The position numbers were made by a program, and so were the translations under genes. A DNA stretch of 64,000 nt from an uncultured Eubacteriales bacterium. GTDB taxonomy: Bacteria > Bacillota > Clostridia > Oscillospirales > UMGS1783. Position 1 is the first letter of the stretch. Each line of letters starts with the position of its first letter. This document shows, piece by piece, positions 46,911 through 54,419 of the stretch. The notes under the pieces were generated by a model. It saw only the letters and a list, made by a program, of their open reading frames with translations, was not told where the DNA came from and did not search any database. Where the stretch lies: NCBI GenBank assembly GCA_934456365.1, contig CAKSHC010000002.1, positions 62,001 to 126,000 of the forward strand, written 5' to 3'.

Positions 46911-47857
46911 TGGAGCAGGTCAAAACGCTGGCGCTGGAGCTGATCCAGCTTTGCCTGCCGATCGCCATCGGCTTTCTGGCGGCCAAAACCAAATACCTTC
47001 CCACAGACGCTTCGGAAAAGGTGGCGATGCTGGTGTCGCGCATCCTCTTTCCGATCATGCTCTTCTGCATCTTTGCCTCGCCCTCGCTTTCGGTGGGGCA
47101 GATCCTGGATTCCCGCGGGCTGCTGATTGCTGCCGCGGTGTGGACTCTCGTTTGCCTGATGGTCGGCTTTGCGGTGGCCAAGGGCGCTCGCCTGGAGGCG
47201 GGCAAGGCCCCGGTGTTTACCGTTTTGATGACCATGAGCAACACCACCTATATGGGCATCCCCATCTGCACGGCGCTTTTCGGCGAGGCCTTCGGCACGT
47301 TGGGCGCCGCCGTCTGCACGCTGGCGGCGCATCTGGTGATGTGGACGGTGGGCGTTTTGATGATGCGGCTGGCCGGAAAGGGCAAGAGCAAAAAGGGCTT
47401 TTCCCTCGGCGGCCTGATCTCCCCGGTTACCATCGCGATCGCCTTGGGGCTGGTGGTGAAGTTCTGCGGCCTTTCGCTGCCGGAGCTGATCTACCGCCCG
47501 CTCGACGCCATCGGCGACACCACCCCCTGGATCGCCCTGCTGTATATCGGCATGCTGATGGCGCAGGTGCCTGCAAGGGATCTTCTGCTCGACGGGAGCG
47601 TGTACCTCTTTCTGGCCGTCAAGCTGCTCTTTCTGCCGCTTGCGCTGGCCGGGCTTCTGCGCATTCTGCCTCTGCCGCTCGGGGCAGACACCAAAATGCT
47701 GCTTTTGGTGGAGTTCTCCACCTCGGCCATGATCTCGATCACCCCCTACCTGCGGGATCAGGGCTACCGGGGAGACTATTCTGCCACTCTGGTGTTTCTG
47801 AGTATTTTGTGCAATATCTTAACGCTTCCGCTCGTTTTGTGGATCTATCAATTGTGA
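46910..47857 (+). CDS. AEC-family transporter (auxin efflux carrier type)
   Basis: 315 residues, about ten transmembrane helices in two halves. Family signs: LPIAIGFLAAKTKYLPTDAS, VARILF-type MLVSRILFPIMLFCIFA, TVLMTMSNTTYMGIPICTAL and the second-half repeat VTIAIALGLVVKF. The ATG overlaps the pncB stop (TGATG), so translation is coupled. AEC members carry organic acids such as malate or malonate. Given the pncB neighbour, uptake of a pyridine precursor such as nicotinate is a possible inference only. Confidence 0.88.
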   Translation: MEQVKTLALELIQLCLPIAIGFLAAKTKYLPTDASEKVAMLVSRILFPIMLFCIFASPSLSVGQILDSRGLLIAAAVWTLVCLMVGFAVAKGARLEAGKAPVFTVLMTMSNTTYMGIPICTALFGEAFGTLGAAVCTLAAHLVMWTVGVLMMRLAGKGKSKKGFSLGGLISPVTIAIALGLVVKFCGLSLPELIYRPLDAIGDTTPWIALLYIGMLMAQVPARDLLLDGSVYLFLAVKLLFLPLALAGLLRILPLPLGADTKMLLLVEFSTSAMISITPYLRDQGYRGDYSATLVFLSILCNILTLPLVLWIYQL

Positions 47858-47867
47858 GGTGAGAGGA

Positions 47868-48227
47868 ATGAAAGAAGCTTTGCAGACAACGGGGCCGTTT
47901 CTGATTTTTTGGATTGTGGCGGCGGTGCTGGTCGCCGGCGGTGCGGTGGCTATTTTTGTGATGGTGTTCCGCCAGATTTTTTCGCCCAAGGCGCGTGCGC
48001 GGATGATGAAGCGCCAGGTGGACGCCCAGAAGGCCTTCCTGGACGAATCGGAGGCCGATCTGCGGGACGTTTCCCGCCGCAGCGGCGAGGTTTGCGCCGA
48101 AGGGGTGGAGCCGGTCGCGCGGGCGGTGCGCAAGGGGCTGACGGAGGATCGGGTTTTCTGCAAATATTGCGGCAAGCCCATCGACGCCGATTCGGTTTTC
48201 TGCAAATCCTGCGGCAAAAAGCAATAA
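47868..48227 (+). CDS. Small membrane protein with C-terminal zinc ribbon
   Basis: 119 residues. One transmembrane helix (about 10-35), a basic helical linker (KARARMMKRQVDAQKAFLDE), and a C-terminal double-Cys zinc ribbon (FCKYCGKPIDADSVFCKSCG, the zinc_ribbon_2 type). The zinc ribbon should be cytoplasmic. AGGTGAGAGG precedes ATG 47868. Third gene after pncB and the AEC transporter, closed by a bidirectional terminator. Function unknown. Confidence 0.75.
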   Translation: MKEALQTTGPFLIFWIVAAVLVAGGAVAIFVMVFRQIFSPKARARMMKRQVDAQKAFLDESEADLRDVSRRSGEVCAEGVEPVARAVRKGLTEDRVFCKYCGKPIDADSVFCKSCGKKQ

Positions 48228-48232
48228 AAAAT

Positions 48233-48268
48233 GCCTTCCGTTTGAAGAAACGGAAGGCGTTTTCTTTT
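48233..48268. terminator. Bidirectional terminator between convergent genes
   Basis: GCCTTCCGTTT pairs with AAACGGAAGGC around GAAG (48233-48258). T runs follow on both strands (GTTTTCTTTTC on plus, ATTTTTTATT on minus). Confidence 0.9.
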
Positions 48269-48269
48269 C

Positions 48270-49457
48270 TCAAAGGGGCCAGATGTCCTCGTTGCCGGTT
48301 TTGCGGCGCTCGGCCGGACGGCTGGGAGAGGGAGCGGCGGGAGCCGCAGGAGGATCCATCTGCGGGCCCAGAATGGAGATGAGCTGGTTTTCGGTGATGT
48401 TGACCGAATCGTTGATGCTGTTGAACATGCCGGACATGGAAATCGAAGTGTCGGCATACATCTTCTGCGCCACATCGATCTCCTTTTTCATGGCCTCGAT
48501 GCGCTTCTGCATCTGGGAAAGGCCCTCCATGCCCTGCCGGAGAATCTGAGCCTTCTGCTCCTCGGCCTGGCTGACGGTATCGGCCGCGCGCTTGCGGGCC
48601 TCGGTGATGATGCGGCCCACGTTGTTTTTGATATCGTCGTAAAGGCGGCTCTTGTCGTACATCGAGCGCAGCTCTTCGGGATCGGTCACATTGGCGCGCA
48701 GATATTCGTTTTCATTGCGCATTCTGGCGACCTCCTGCTCCAGGCTGGTCACCCGGTCCTGCGCCTCGCGCAGCCGCAGATCGGCCGAGAAGGAGGGAAT
48801 GGCGGGCTTTTCCTGCTCCTTATCGCGCAGCTGGCGATTCTGGAGGGAAAGCTCGTCGATCTGACGCGCGGCCTGCTCCTGCGTTTGCTCGAGCTGGCGG
48901 CGCAGCGCGTCGTTTTGCGACTGCATTTGGATCAGCTTCTGCCGGGCCTGCAAAAGCACCGATTTGGCCTGCTGTGCCTCGCGCTCGGCGGCGGCCAGCC
49001 GGTCGGCCTGCTCGCTACCGGCTTCGGCCGGGGTTTCCGGAGCGCCCTGGCGCAGCCGGGAAAGCTCTTCTTCGTAGCGGGCAATCTTGGCCTTCATATC
49101 CTCGCGCTCGCGCAGAACCTCCTGCACCCGCTCGCGAATCTGCTCGTTGGAGCTTAAGGGAGCATTTTTCAATTTCTGCTGCGCCTGTTCGAGCTGGCGG
49201 CGCAGCTGCTCGCATTCCTCCGTTTTTTCGGCCAGCTGCTTCTGCAGCGCGTCGACCGCTTCGGGGTTGCCCCCCTCGGCCTTCAGACGGTTATTTTCGC
49301 GGGTCAGGCGCTTGATCGTGTCGGCCATCGCTTTGGACTGCCGGTCGAACCAATCCTGGTTTTCGGCCGCCGCGCGATTGAGCCCTTCGATGTACACGTT
49401 GACATCGTCTTTATTGAATCCGCTGATGGCTGTGCGGAACAACGGTTCATCTGCCAT
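48270..49457 (-). CDS. DivIVA-domain coiled-coil protein
   Basis: 395 residues. The first 60 residues fit a DivIVA/SepIVA-type start (FRTAISGFNKDDVNVYIEGL), followed by very long coiled coils (about 35-330, rich in EQL/QLEQ heptads such as AEKTEECEQLRRQLEQAQQK) and a Pro/Ala-rich tail. DivIVA proteins mark curved membranes at poles and septa and recruit division or wall-growth machinery. ATG 49457 follows AAAGGAAAGGAG; a longer frame has no such site. Monocistronic, converging on the zinc-ribbon gene. Confidence 0.82.
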   Translation of the reverse strand: MADEPLFRTAISGFNKDDVNVYIEGLNRAAAENQDWFDRQSKAMADTIKRLTRENNRLKAEGGNPEAVDALQKQLAEKTEECEQLRRQLEQAQQKLKNAPLSSNEQIRERVQEVLREREDMKAKIARYEEELSRLRQGAPETPAEAGSEQADRLAAAEREAQQAKSVLLQARQKLIQMQSQNDALRRQLEQTQEQAARQIDELSLQNRQLRDKEQEKPAIPSFSADLRLREAQDRVTSLEQEVARMRNENEYLRANVTDPEELRSMYDKSRLYDDIKNNVGRIITEARKRAADTVSQAEEQKAQILRQGMEGLSQMQKRIEAMKKEIDVAQKMYADTSISMSGMFNSINDSVNITENQLISILGPQMDPPAAPAAPSPSRPAERRKTGNEDIWPL

Positions 49458-49531
49458 GAGAAAGCTCCTTTCCTTTATCTTTATATATATCATTAGATTA
49501 ACATACTTTTTGAGCCATGACAAGAGCTTTT

Positions 49532-49568
49532 TCGAAAAACTTCCTCCCGGGTAATTCCCGGGAGGAAG
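49532..49568 (-). terminator. Terminator of the E2-like acyltransferase gene
   Basis: TTCCTCCCGGG pairs with CCCGGGAGGAA around a five-base loop (49541-49568), followed on the minus strand by GTTTTTCG. It begins three bases after the stop codon. Confidence 0.9.
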
Positions 49569-49570
49569 GC

Positions 49571-50407
49571 TTAGCGGCAGGGCTTCTCGAGAAGCTCGGG
49601 ATGCTCCAGATATTTTTTCATGATTTTAATGGTACGGGCAAAGTAGAGCCCGTCGCAGATGCGTTCGTCGGTGGTGATGCCCAGCTCCATCTGCTTTTTG
49701 ATGGTGATGTGCTCCTTCTGATTCACCACCGGCAGATAGCGCTCCTTGCCCATGGAAACAAACAGGCTGGTGGTTCCGAAGTTGTAAACATGGTGCAGGA
49801 TGGTGCCGATGCCGAGGGATTTGAGATTGGTGATGAAGAAGGAGGTGTGAAAGGGCGACGCGTCGATTATCGAGCGCGGCAGCAGGTTGTGCCGGTCGCA
49901 CCACATCAAAAATTTCACCGCCGGCTTGAAAAGCCCGCCCGGCAATCCCATCACGATCCGGGCCAGCTTATCGGTGTCGTTCTGCTCGCCGACCACTGTG
50001 TTTTCCTCAATGGCCTTGTTGATCTTCTCGGTGATCTCGTACAGGCTTTCCGTGCCCTCGAAGGGGATCTTCACCGTGGTTTCCGGCGTTTGCCCGCGCA
50101 GCGAGCGCTGCACCGTGAAGCTCATCCAAACCTTGTCGCGCTGGTAGATGCGCCCGTTCATGATGAAGCGGTTGACCTCCGGACGCTCATAGATGGAGCG
50201 CACGATCGCGGCCATGGTCAGCTGCATGTAGCCGATGCCCAGCTCCTTTGATTTCTCCCGGCGGCAGTATTCGTCCAGCCCCGTGCAGTCGATCTCCTGA
50301 AAATTGAAATTCATCGCGTCGTTGCGCTGAAACATGATATAGGGAATGATCTTCATGAAGGGATCGATGTTTTTGCAAAGCTTTCCGTCCGGTCTTTTTG
50401 AAAACAT
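49571..50407 (-). CDS. Stand-alone 2-oxoacid dehydrogenase E2-like acyltransferase with altered active site
   Basis: 278 residues, similar to the C-terminal catalytic (chloramphenicol-acetyltransferase-like) domain of E2 enzymes: a start with MKIIPYIMFQRNDAMNF, SFTVQRSLRGQTPETTVKIP, FFITNLKSLGIG, LFVSMGKERYLPVVNQKEHI and the end ITTDERICDGLYFA. The last block aligns with the DHRxxDG active site, but His is replaced by Glu. No lipoyl or E1-binding domain and no E1/E3 genes are nearby, so it is not a classical dehydrogenase subunit. It may be a CoA-dependent acyltransferase of another kind or a non-catalytic relative. GAGGAG precedes the ATG. Confidence 0.75.
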   Translation of the reverse strand: MFSKRPDGKLCKNIDPFMKIIPYIMFQRNDAMNFNFQEIDCTGLDEYCRREKSKELGIGYMQLTMAAIVRSIYERPEVNRFIMNGRIYQRDKVWMSFTVQRSLRGQTPETTVKIPFEGTESLYEITEKINKAIEENTVVGEQNDTDKLARIVMGLPGGLFKPAVKFLMWCDRHNLLPRSIIDASPFHTSFFITNLKSLGIGTILHHVYNFGTTSLFVSMGKERYLPVVNQKEHITIKKQMELGITTDERICDGLYFARTIKIMKKYLEHPELLEKPCR

Positions 50408-50506
50408 GAAAGGCTCCTCGTCATAATCTGTTTACAAATTATTTTACCACAGTTTCCCTGTTCATGCAAGGGCTTGGGCAGAATTCATAAATTTGTCAGA
50501 ATTTCG

Positions 50507-50535
50507 TTGCCCTTGGATTATACACGGGCTATAAT
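50507..50535 (+). promoter_or_regulatory. Promoter of the CCA-adding enzyme gene
   Basis: TTGCCC (50507-50512), 17-base spacer, perfect TATAAT (50530-50535), 24 bases before the ATG. Confidence 0.75.
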
Positions 50536-50559
50536 AGAGAAAAAAGGGGGTGGGAGAGC

Positions 50560-51729
50560 ATGAAAATGAAGCTGCCGGGCGGCGTGAGGGAGGCGATGGC
50601 GCGGCTGGAAAAGGCGGGGCATGCCGTGTGGCTGGTGGGCGGCTGTGTGCGTGACGCTCTGCGCGGCCAAACGCCGCACGACTACGACCTCACCACCTCG
50701 GCCCGCCCCGATGAGCTGCTGCGGCTGTTTGCCGATCGGCCCTGCGTGCTGGCCGGGTTGAGCCATGGGACGGTCGCCCCGGTTTTCGACCGCACCCCCA
50801 TCGAGATCACCACCTTCCGGCGGGAAGGCCCCTATGCCGACCATCGCCGCCCGGGCAGCGTGTGCTTCGTCGATTCGCTGGAGGAGGACCTTTCCCGGCG
50901 CGACTTCACCATCAACGCCATCGCCTGGCACCCCTCCCGCGGCCTGCGCGACCCCTTCGGCGGCGAGCTGGATCTGGACCGGCGGCTGATCCGCGCCGTC
51001 GGCGAGCCCGACCTGCGCTTCGAGGAAGACGCGCTGCGCCTTCTGCGCGCCCTGCGCTTTGCCGCCCGGTTTTCCTTCTCGGTGGAAGAGCGCACCGCCC
51101 GCGCCCTGCGCTCGCGCGCGTCCACCCTTTCGCTGATCGCTCTGGAGCGGATCACCGACGAGCTGCGCGGCTTCTTCGCCCTCGCCTCCTGCGGCCCGCT
51201 CTTTGCGGCTTTCCCGGAGGTCTTTTCCGCGCTCTTCCCGCCGCTGGCCGGGAGCTCGGGCTGGGAGGAAACGGCGCGGGCCCTCGCGGCCTTTTCGGGC
51301 GGCGCGCTGCCCCGGCTGGCGCTCGTTTCCCGGCAGGCGGGCGAGAGCGTGACCCCCTATCTGCGCCTGACGCGCCGGGAGGTGGCCGAAACCGACGCGC
51401 TCTTTGCCGCCCTTTGCGCCCCGCCGCCCGAAACGCTCGGGCAGGTCAAGCGGCTGGCCGCCCGCTCGGTCGCCTTCGCGTCCGACCTGCTGGGGCTCTG
51501 GCAGGCACTGGGCAAGGATACCGACGCCCTGGGTGAGCAGCTTCTGGCCGCGGTGGAGCGGGGTGATTGCCTGAGCCGAAAGGATTTGGCCTTAAAGGGA
51601 GCCGATCTTTCCGATCTTCCCCCCGCCGCCATCGGAGAAGCGCTCAACCGGGCGCTGGAAGGGGTGTTTGACGGGCGGGTGCCCAACGAAAAGAATGCTC
51701 TGCTTGCTTATATAAGAGAAAAAGGCTGA
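50560..51729 (+). CDS. cca: CCA tRNA nucleotidyltransferase
   Basis: 389 residues, class II nucleotidyltransferase that repairs or adds the tRNA CCA end. VWLVGGCVRDALRGQTPHDYDLTT is the catalytic GG..RD..DxD motif (RDALRG; DYDLTT). SRRDFTINAIAW, DPFGGELDLDRRLIRAV, FEEDALRLLRALRFAARF and ALERITDELR are motifs B-D of the family. The tRNA genes here already encode CCA, so a repair role is the main one. No HD phosphohydrolase domain is apparent. It ends inside the terminator shared with lgt. Confidence 0.95.
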   Translation: MKMKLPGGVREAMARLEKAGHAVWLVGGCVRDALRGQTPHDYDLTTSARPDELLRLFADRPCVLAGLSHGTVAPVFDRTPIEITTFRREGPYADHRRPGSVCFVDSLEEDLSRRDFTINAIAWHPSRGLRDPFGGELDLDRRLIRAVGEPDLRFEEDALRLLRALRFAARFSFSVEERTARALRSRASTLSLIALERITDELRGFFALASCGPLFAAFPEVFSALFPPLAGSSGWEETARALAAFSGGALPRLALVSRQAGESVTPYLRLTRREVAETDALFAALCAPPPETLGQVKRLAARSVAFASDLLGLWQALGKDTDALGEQLLAAVERGDCLSRKDLALKGADLSDLPPAAIGEALNRALEGVFDGRVPNEKNALLAYIREKG

Positions 51730-51755
51730 ACCGTTACGGTTCAGCCTTTTTCTTT
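51721..51755. terminator. Bidirectional terminator between cca and lgt
   Basis: AAAGGCTGAACC pairs with GGTTCAGCCTTT around GTTAC, followed by TTCTTTTT; A/T-rich on both sides. The left arm contains the last codons of cca, and the lgt stop is at 51734. Confidence 0.9.
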
Positions 51756-52519
51756 TTCCGGAGAAGAAAAAATCCGAAGATGAAAAGAATAAGCGAAATC
51801 CACTGACTGGTGGAAAGCCCCCAAAAGAGCCCGCGGTAGCCGTCTCCACGGAGAAATTCAAGTCCAAAGCGATAGGCGGGATAAATCATAAGATACAGGG
51901 GGCATAGCTTTCCTTCCATTTTTCGCTTCCGCCAAAGCCCCCATAAAAGGAAAAACAGCCCCAAATTCAAAGCCGCTTCGCAAAGCTGTACCGGGAAGCG
52001 GGGCACGCCGTTTGCCTGTTCAATGAGCGAGTGACGGAAAACAATGCCGTGCTCCCATTCAACACCGAAGCAGCAGCCGGCCAAAAAACAGCCAATGCGG
52101 CCAAAGCAGTGAAAAAGAGGAACGGCCGTTACGCCCAGATCGGCATAGGGAAGGGGATTCTTTTCGGTGCGGCGCAGATAAATCCAGCCGACCACCCCTC
52201 CGCCGATCAGTCCGCCGTAGAACACCCCTCCGCCGAAAACCCGGCCCAGCCGATTGAGAAGATCAAAAACCGACGAAACCGAGCCGAGGCTTCGGAGCGT
52301 GTCCCAAAGAAGCGGCAAATCGATCAGAGCGTAAAGAAGGTGCGCCCCGATCAGCGCGCCCAGCGCACTGAAAAGAGCAGCGTAGAGAATGCGGATTTCA
52401 TTCAGGCCTCGCCTTTTGGCTGAAAGACAGACAAAAAGCAGCGCAAGCAGAAATCCGACCAGCCCCGACAGGGCATAGGGAGAAAAGGTTCGCCCGAAAA
52501 GTTCCAGCTGAGGGACCAT
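51734..52519 (-). CDS. lgt: Prolipoprotein diacylglyceryl transferase-like protein
   Basis: 261 residues with about seven transmembrane helices. FGRTFSPYALSGLVGF start, GGGVFYGGLIGG, and HCFGRIGCFLAGCCFG (the Lgt signature region, with the GRIGCF-x-GCC core) are family marks, followed by RFPVQLCEAALNLGLF and YRFGLEFLRGD. Transfers diacylglyceryl from phosphatidylglycerol to the lipobox Cys; the many lipoproteins in this window need it. It may be a secondary Lgt paralogue. Start 52519 is preferred because upstream codons overlap the preceding gene; its ribosome-binding site is weak. Confidence 0.85.
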   Translation of the reverse strand: MVPQLELFGRTFSPYALSGLVGFLLALLFVCLSAKRRGLNEIRILYAALFSALGALIGAHLLYALIDLPLLWDTLRSLGSVSSVFDLLNRLGRVFGGGVFYGGLIGGGVVGWIYLRRTEKNPLPYADLGVTAVPLFHCFGRIGCFLAGCCFGVEWEHGIVFRHSLIEQANGVPRFPVQLCEAALNLGLFFLLWGLWRKRKMEGKLCPLYLMIYPAYRFGLEFLRGDGYRGLFWGLSTSQWISLILFIFGFFLLRKKKKAEP

Positions 52520-52532
52520 GAAGAGGTCTGCC

Positions 52533-52883
52533 TTAGCTGACGGCAGCGGCCAGTCCGCAAACCACGCACGCCACGCACAGAACCGCAATCCCGGCACAGG
52601 CCGTGCCCACAATGCCGCACACCAGGCCGGCTACGGCCAAACCCTTGCCCTTACCGGTTTCCTTGGCAATCTTCATGCCCTTTGCGCCGAAGATAATTCC
52701 CAAAAGGGCGCAGACAAAGACGACAATTGTTAAGATAAGGTTTAGAGTGGCATTATCGGTGGAAATGCAGAGCCCACCCACACCGATGATTCCGCAAATC
52801 AGAGCGGCGATGGAAATGCCTTGTCCCTGAGGTGCTTTTTCCGGCGCAGGAGCCGGAGCTTGATTCATGTCTTGATTTTCCAT
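52533..52883 (-). CDS. DUF4190-type small membrane protein
   Basis: 116 residues. A Pro/Ala-rich N-terminus (about 20 residues) is followed by three hydrophobic segments: SIAALICGIIGVGGLCIS, LILTIVVFVCALLGIIFG and the GKGLAVAGLVCGIVGTACAG repeat, the A-x-x-G/C-G-I-x-G pattern of DUF4190. AAAGGAGG precedes the ATG. Thirteen bases separate it from lgt, so the two form an operon. Function unknown. Confidence 0.78.
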   Translation of the reverse strand: MENQDMNQAPAPAPEKAPQGQGISIAALICGIIGVGGLCISTDNATLNLILTIVVFVCALLGIIFGAKGMKIAKETGKGKGLAVAGLVCGIVGTACAGIAVLCVACVVCGLAAAVS

Positions 52884-53004
52884 AGAAAAACCTCCTTTAT
52901 TCTAATTTCGACTATTGTATCACATCATTCATAGAATGTCAATAAAATAGACGCAAAAAATTCACAAAAACCCAGTCTGAGGCCGAAAGACCGAGAGAAG
53001 CGGA

Positions 53005-54249
53005 TCAGTTTGTTTTTTTCGTCAGCGCGCCGATGTCCACATTGCGGCTGTGGACGATCGGCTTCCAGCGGATGTTGCGCTTGATGAGAACGGCGATATT
53101 GAGCGGCAGCCAGGAAAAGAGGAAAAGGGTGAAGAGCAGAAGGCCGGGTAAGCAGTCGTCCGCCCGGCGGCCGTTGTGTCGCAGAATGAGAGAGCAGATC
53201 CCGATGCCGCAGAAATAGGTGGCCAAAAAGAGCACCCACCCGTAGGAAAACACATAGGCCAGAAGATCGTTGAGCGCCACCCCGCACAGGGAAAAGATCA
53301 TGGGAAGAAGGGTGACGGCAATGGAAGCAACCGAGAGGATGGGTGCGGCGAAATTGAAGGCCATATCCAGGCAGCTGAGCCAGCCGGTCCGGAAGAAGCC
53401 GCGGATCAGGCTGGGAAAATAGCGCAGGCAGCACTGGTGGTTGCCGGCGCTCCAGCGATGACGCTGGCGCAGGGAATCGGAAAAGCCGGTGGGCTGCTCG
53501 TCGTAGGTGATCGCCTTTTCGACAAATTCGATCTTCACCCCATGGAGGGCGCAGATGGCGGAATATTCCACATCCTCGGTCATGGTATGGGTGTTAAATC
53601 CGGTCTTCTCCAGCGCCTTGCGGGTGACCACAAAGCCGGTCCCGTTGATCGAGGCGGAAAGCCCCACCCGGGAGCGGGCGCGGTTGAAAAAGAAGTTCTG
53701 CAGATAATAGAAAAGGGAATAGCCGGTGCTGATCCAGTTGTCGCTGAGATTTTTGGCGTCGCGGCGGCATTGGGCAACCAGCGCGCCGCGGTTGAGAACG
53801 TCGTTCATCTCCGAAAGGAAATCGGGATGCACGATGTTGTCGGCGTCGAAGATGGCGTAGGCGTCAAAGTCCGCCTCCTTTTGCAGGCGGGAAAACACGA
53901 TTTTCAGCACATCTCCCTTGGAGCGCACCGAATCCGGGCAATCGATCACCTCGGCGCCGTGTGTGCGGGCCACATCGGCCGTGTTGTCGGTGCAGTGGTT
54001 AACGGCGACAAACACCGTGAAACAAGCGGGATCGTAGGACTGGGCATGCAAACTGTCGATCAATGCGCCGATCACTCCGGCCTCGTTGCGGGCGGCGATG
54101 ATGACGGCGAAGCGGTTCTTATGATCCGGCTTCTTCGGGGCGACTTCCTTTTTCCGGGGAAGAAAGGCCCACAGACCGGTGAGCGAAAAATACAGACCGT
54201 AGACCAGGGCCAGCGCCAGAAGAACATAATAGACGTAGACGAAAACCAT
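53005..54249 (-). CDS. Membrane glycosyltransferase family 2 (processive type)
   Basis: 414 residues. An N-terminal membrane helix (about 3-27), then a GT2 catalytic domain: AVIIAARNEAGVIGALIDSL (nucleotide-sugar fold), AIFDADNIVHPDFL (DxD), SASINGTGFVVTRKAL and DVEYS, and QRHRWSAGNHQCC (Q-x-x-RW). Three or four C-terminal transmembrane helices follow. This is the layout of cellulose/hyaluronan-synthase-like processive enzymes, so it probably polymerises or transfers sugars at the inner face of the membrane. GAAAGGAG precedes the ATG. Stands alone; no other polysaccharide genes are nearby. Confidence 0.87.
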   Translation of the reverse strand: MVFVYVYYVLLALALVYGLYFSLTGLWAFLPRKKEVAPKKPDHKNRFAVIIAARNEAGVIGALIDSLHAQSYDPACFTVFVAVNHCTDNTADVARTHGAEVIDCPDSVRSKGDVLKIVFSRLQKEADFDAYAIFDADNIVHPDFLSEMNDVLNRGALVAQCRRDAKNLSDNWISTGYSLFYYLQNFFFNRARSRVGLSASINGTGFVVTRKALEKTGFNTHTMTEDVEYSAICALHGVKIEFVEKAITYDEQPTGFSDSLRQRHRWSAGNHQCCLRYFPSLIRGFFRTGWLSCLDMAFNFAAPILSVASIAVTLLPMIFSLCGVALNDLLAYVFSYGWVLFLATYFCGIGICSLILRHNGRRADDCLPGLLLFTLFLFSWLPLNIAVLIKRNIRWKPIVHSRNVDIGALTKKTN

Positions 54250-54379
54250 AGATCTGCTCCTTTCTTACACCCGTCATTATATCTATCCTTGTCCGATGAA
54301 TCAAGCAAAAAGGAGGCGGAAGCAAAAAATTCGGCGATTCTCACCAAAAAGAGGAAGACGAGCTTGCAAATTTGGGTCA

Positions 54380-54414
54380 GAAAAAACCCCGGCCGGATCA
54401 GCGTCCGACCGGGG
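54380..54414 (-). terminator. Terminator of the hydrogenase operon
   Basis: CCCCGGTCGG pairs with CCGGCCGGGG (54387-54414), followed on the minus strand by TTTTTTC, six bases after the hydA stop. Confidence 0.88.
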
Positions 54415-54419
54415 CAGGG

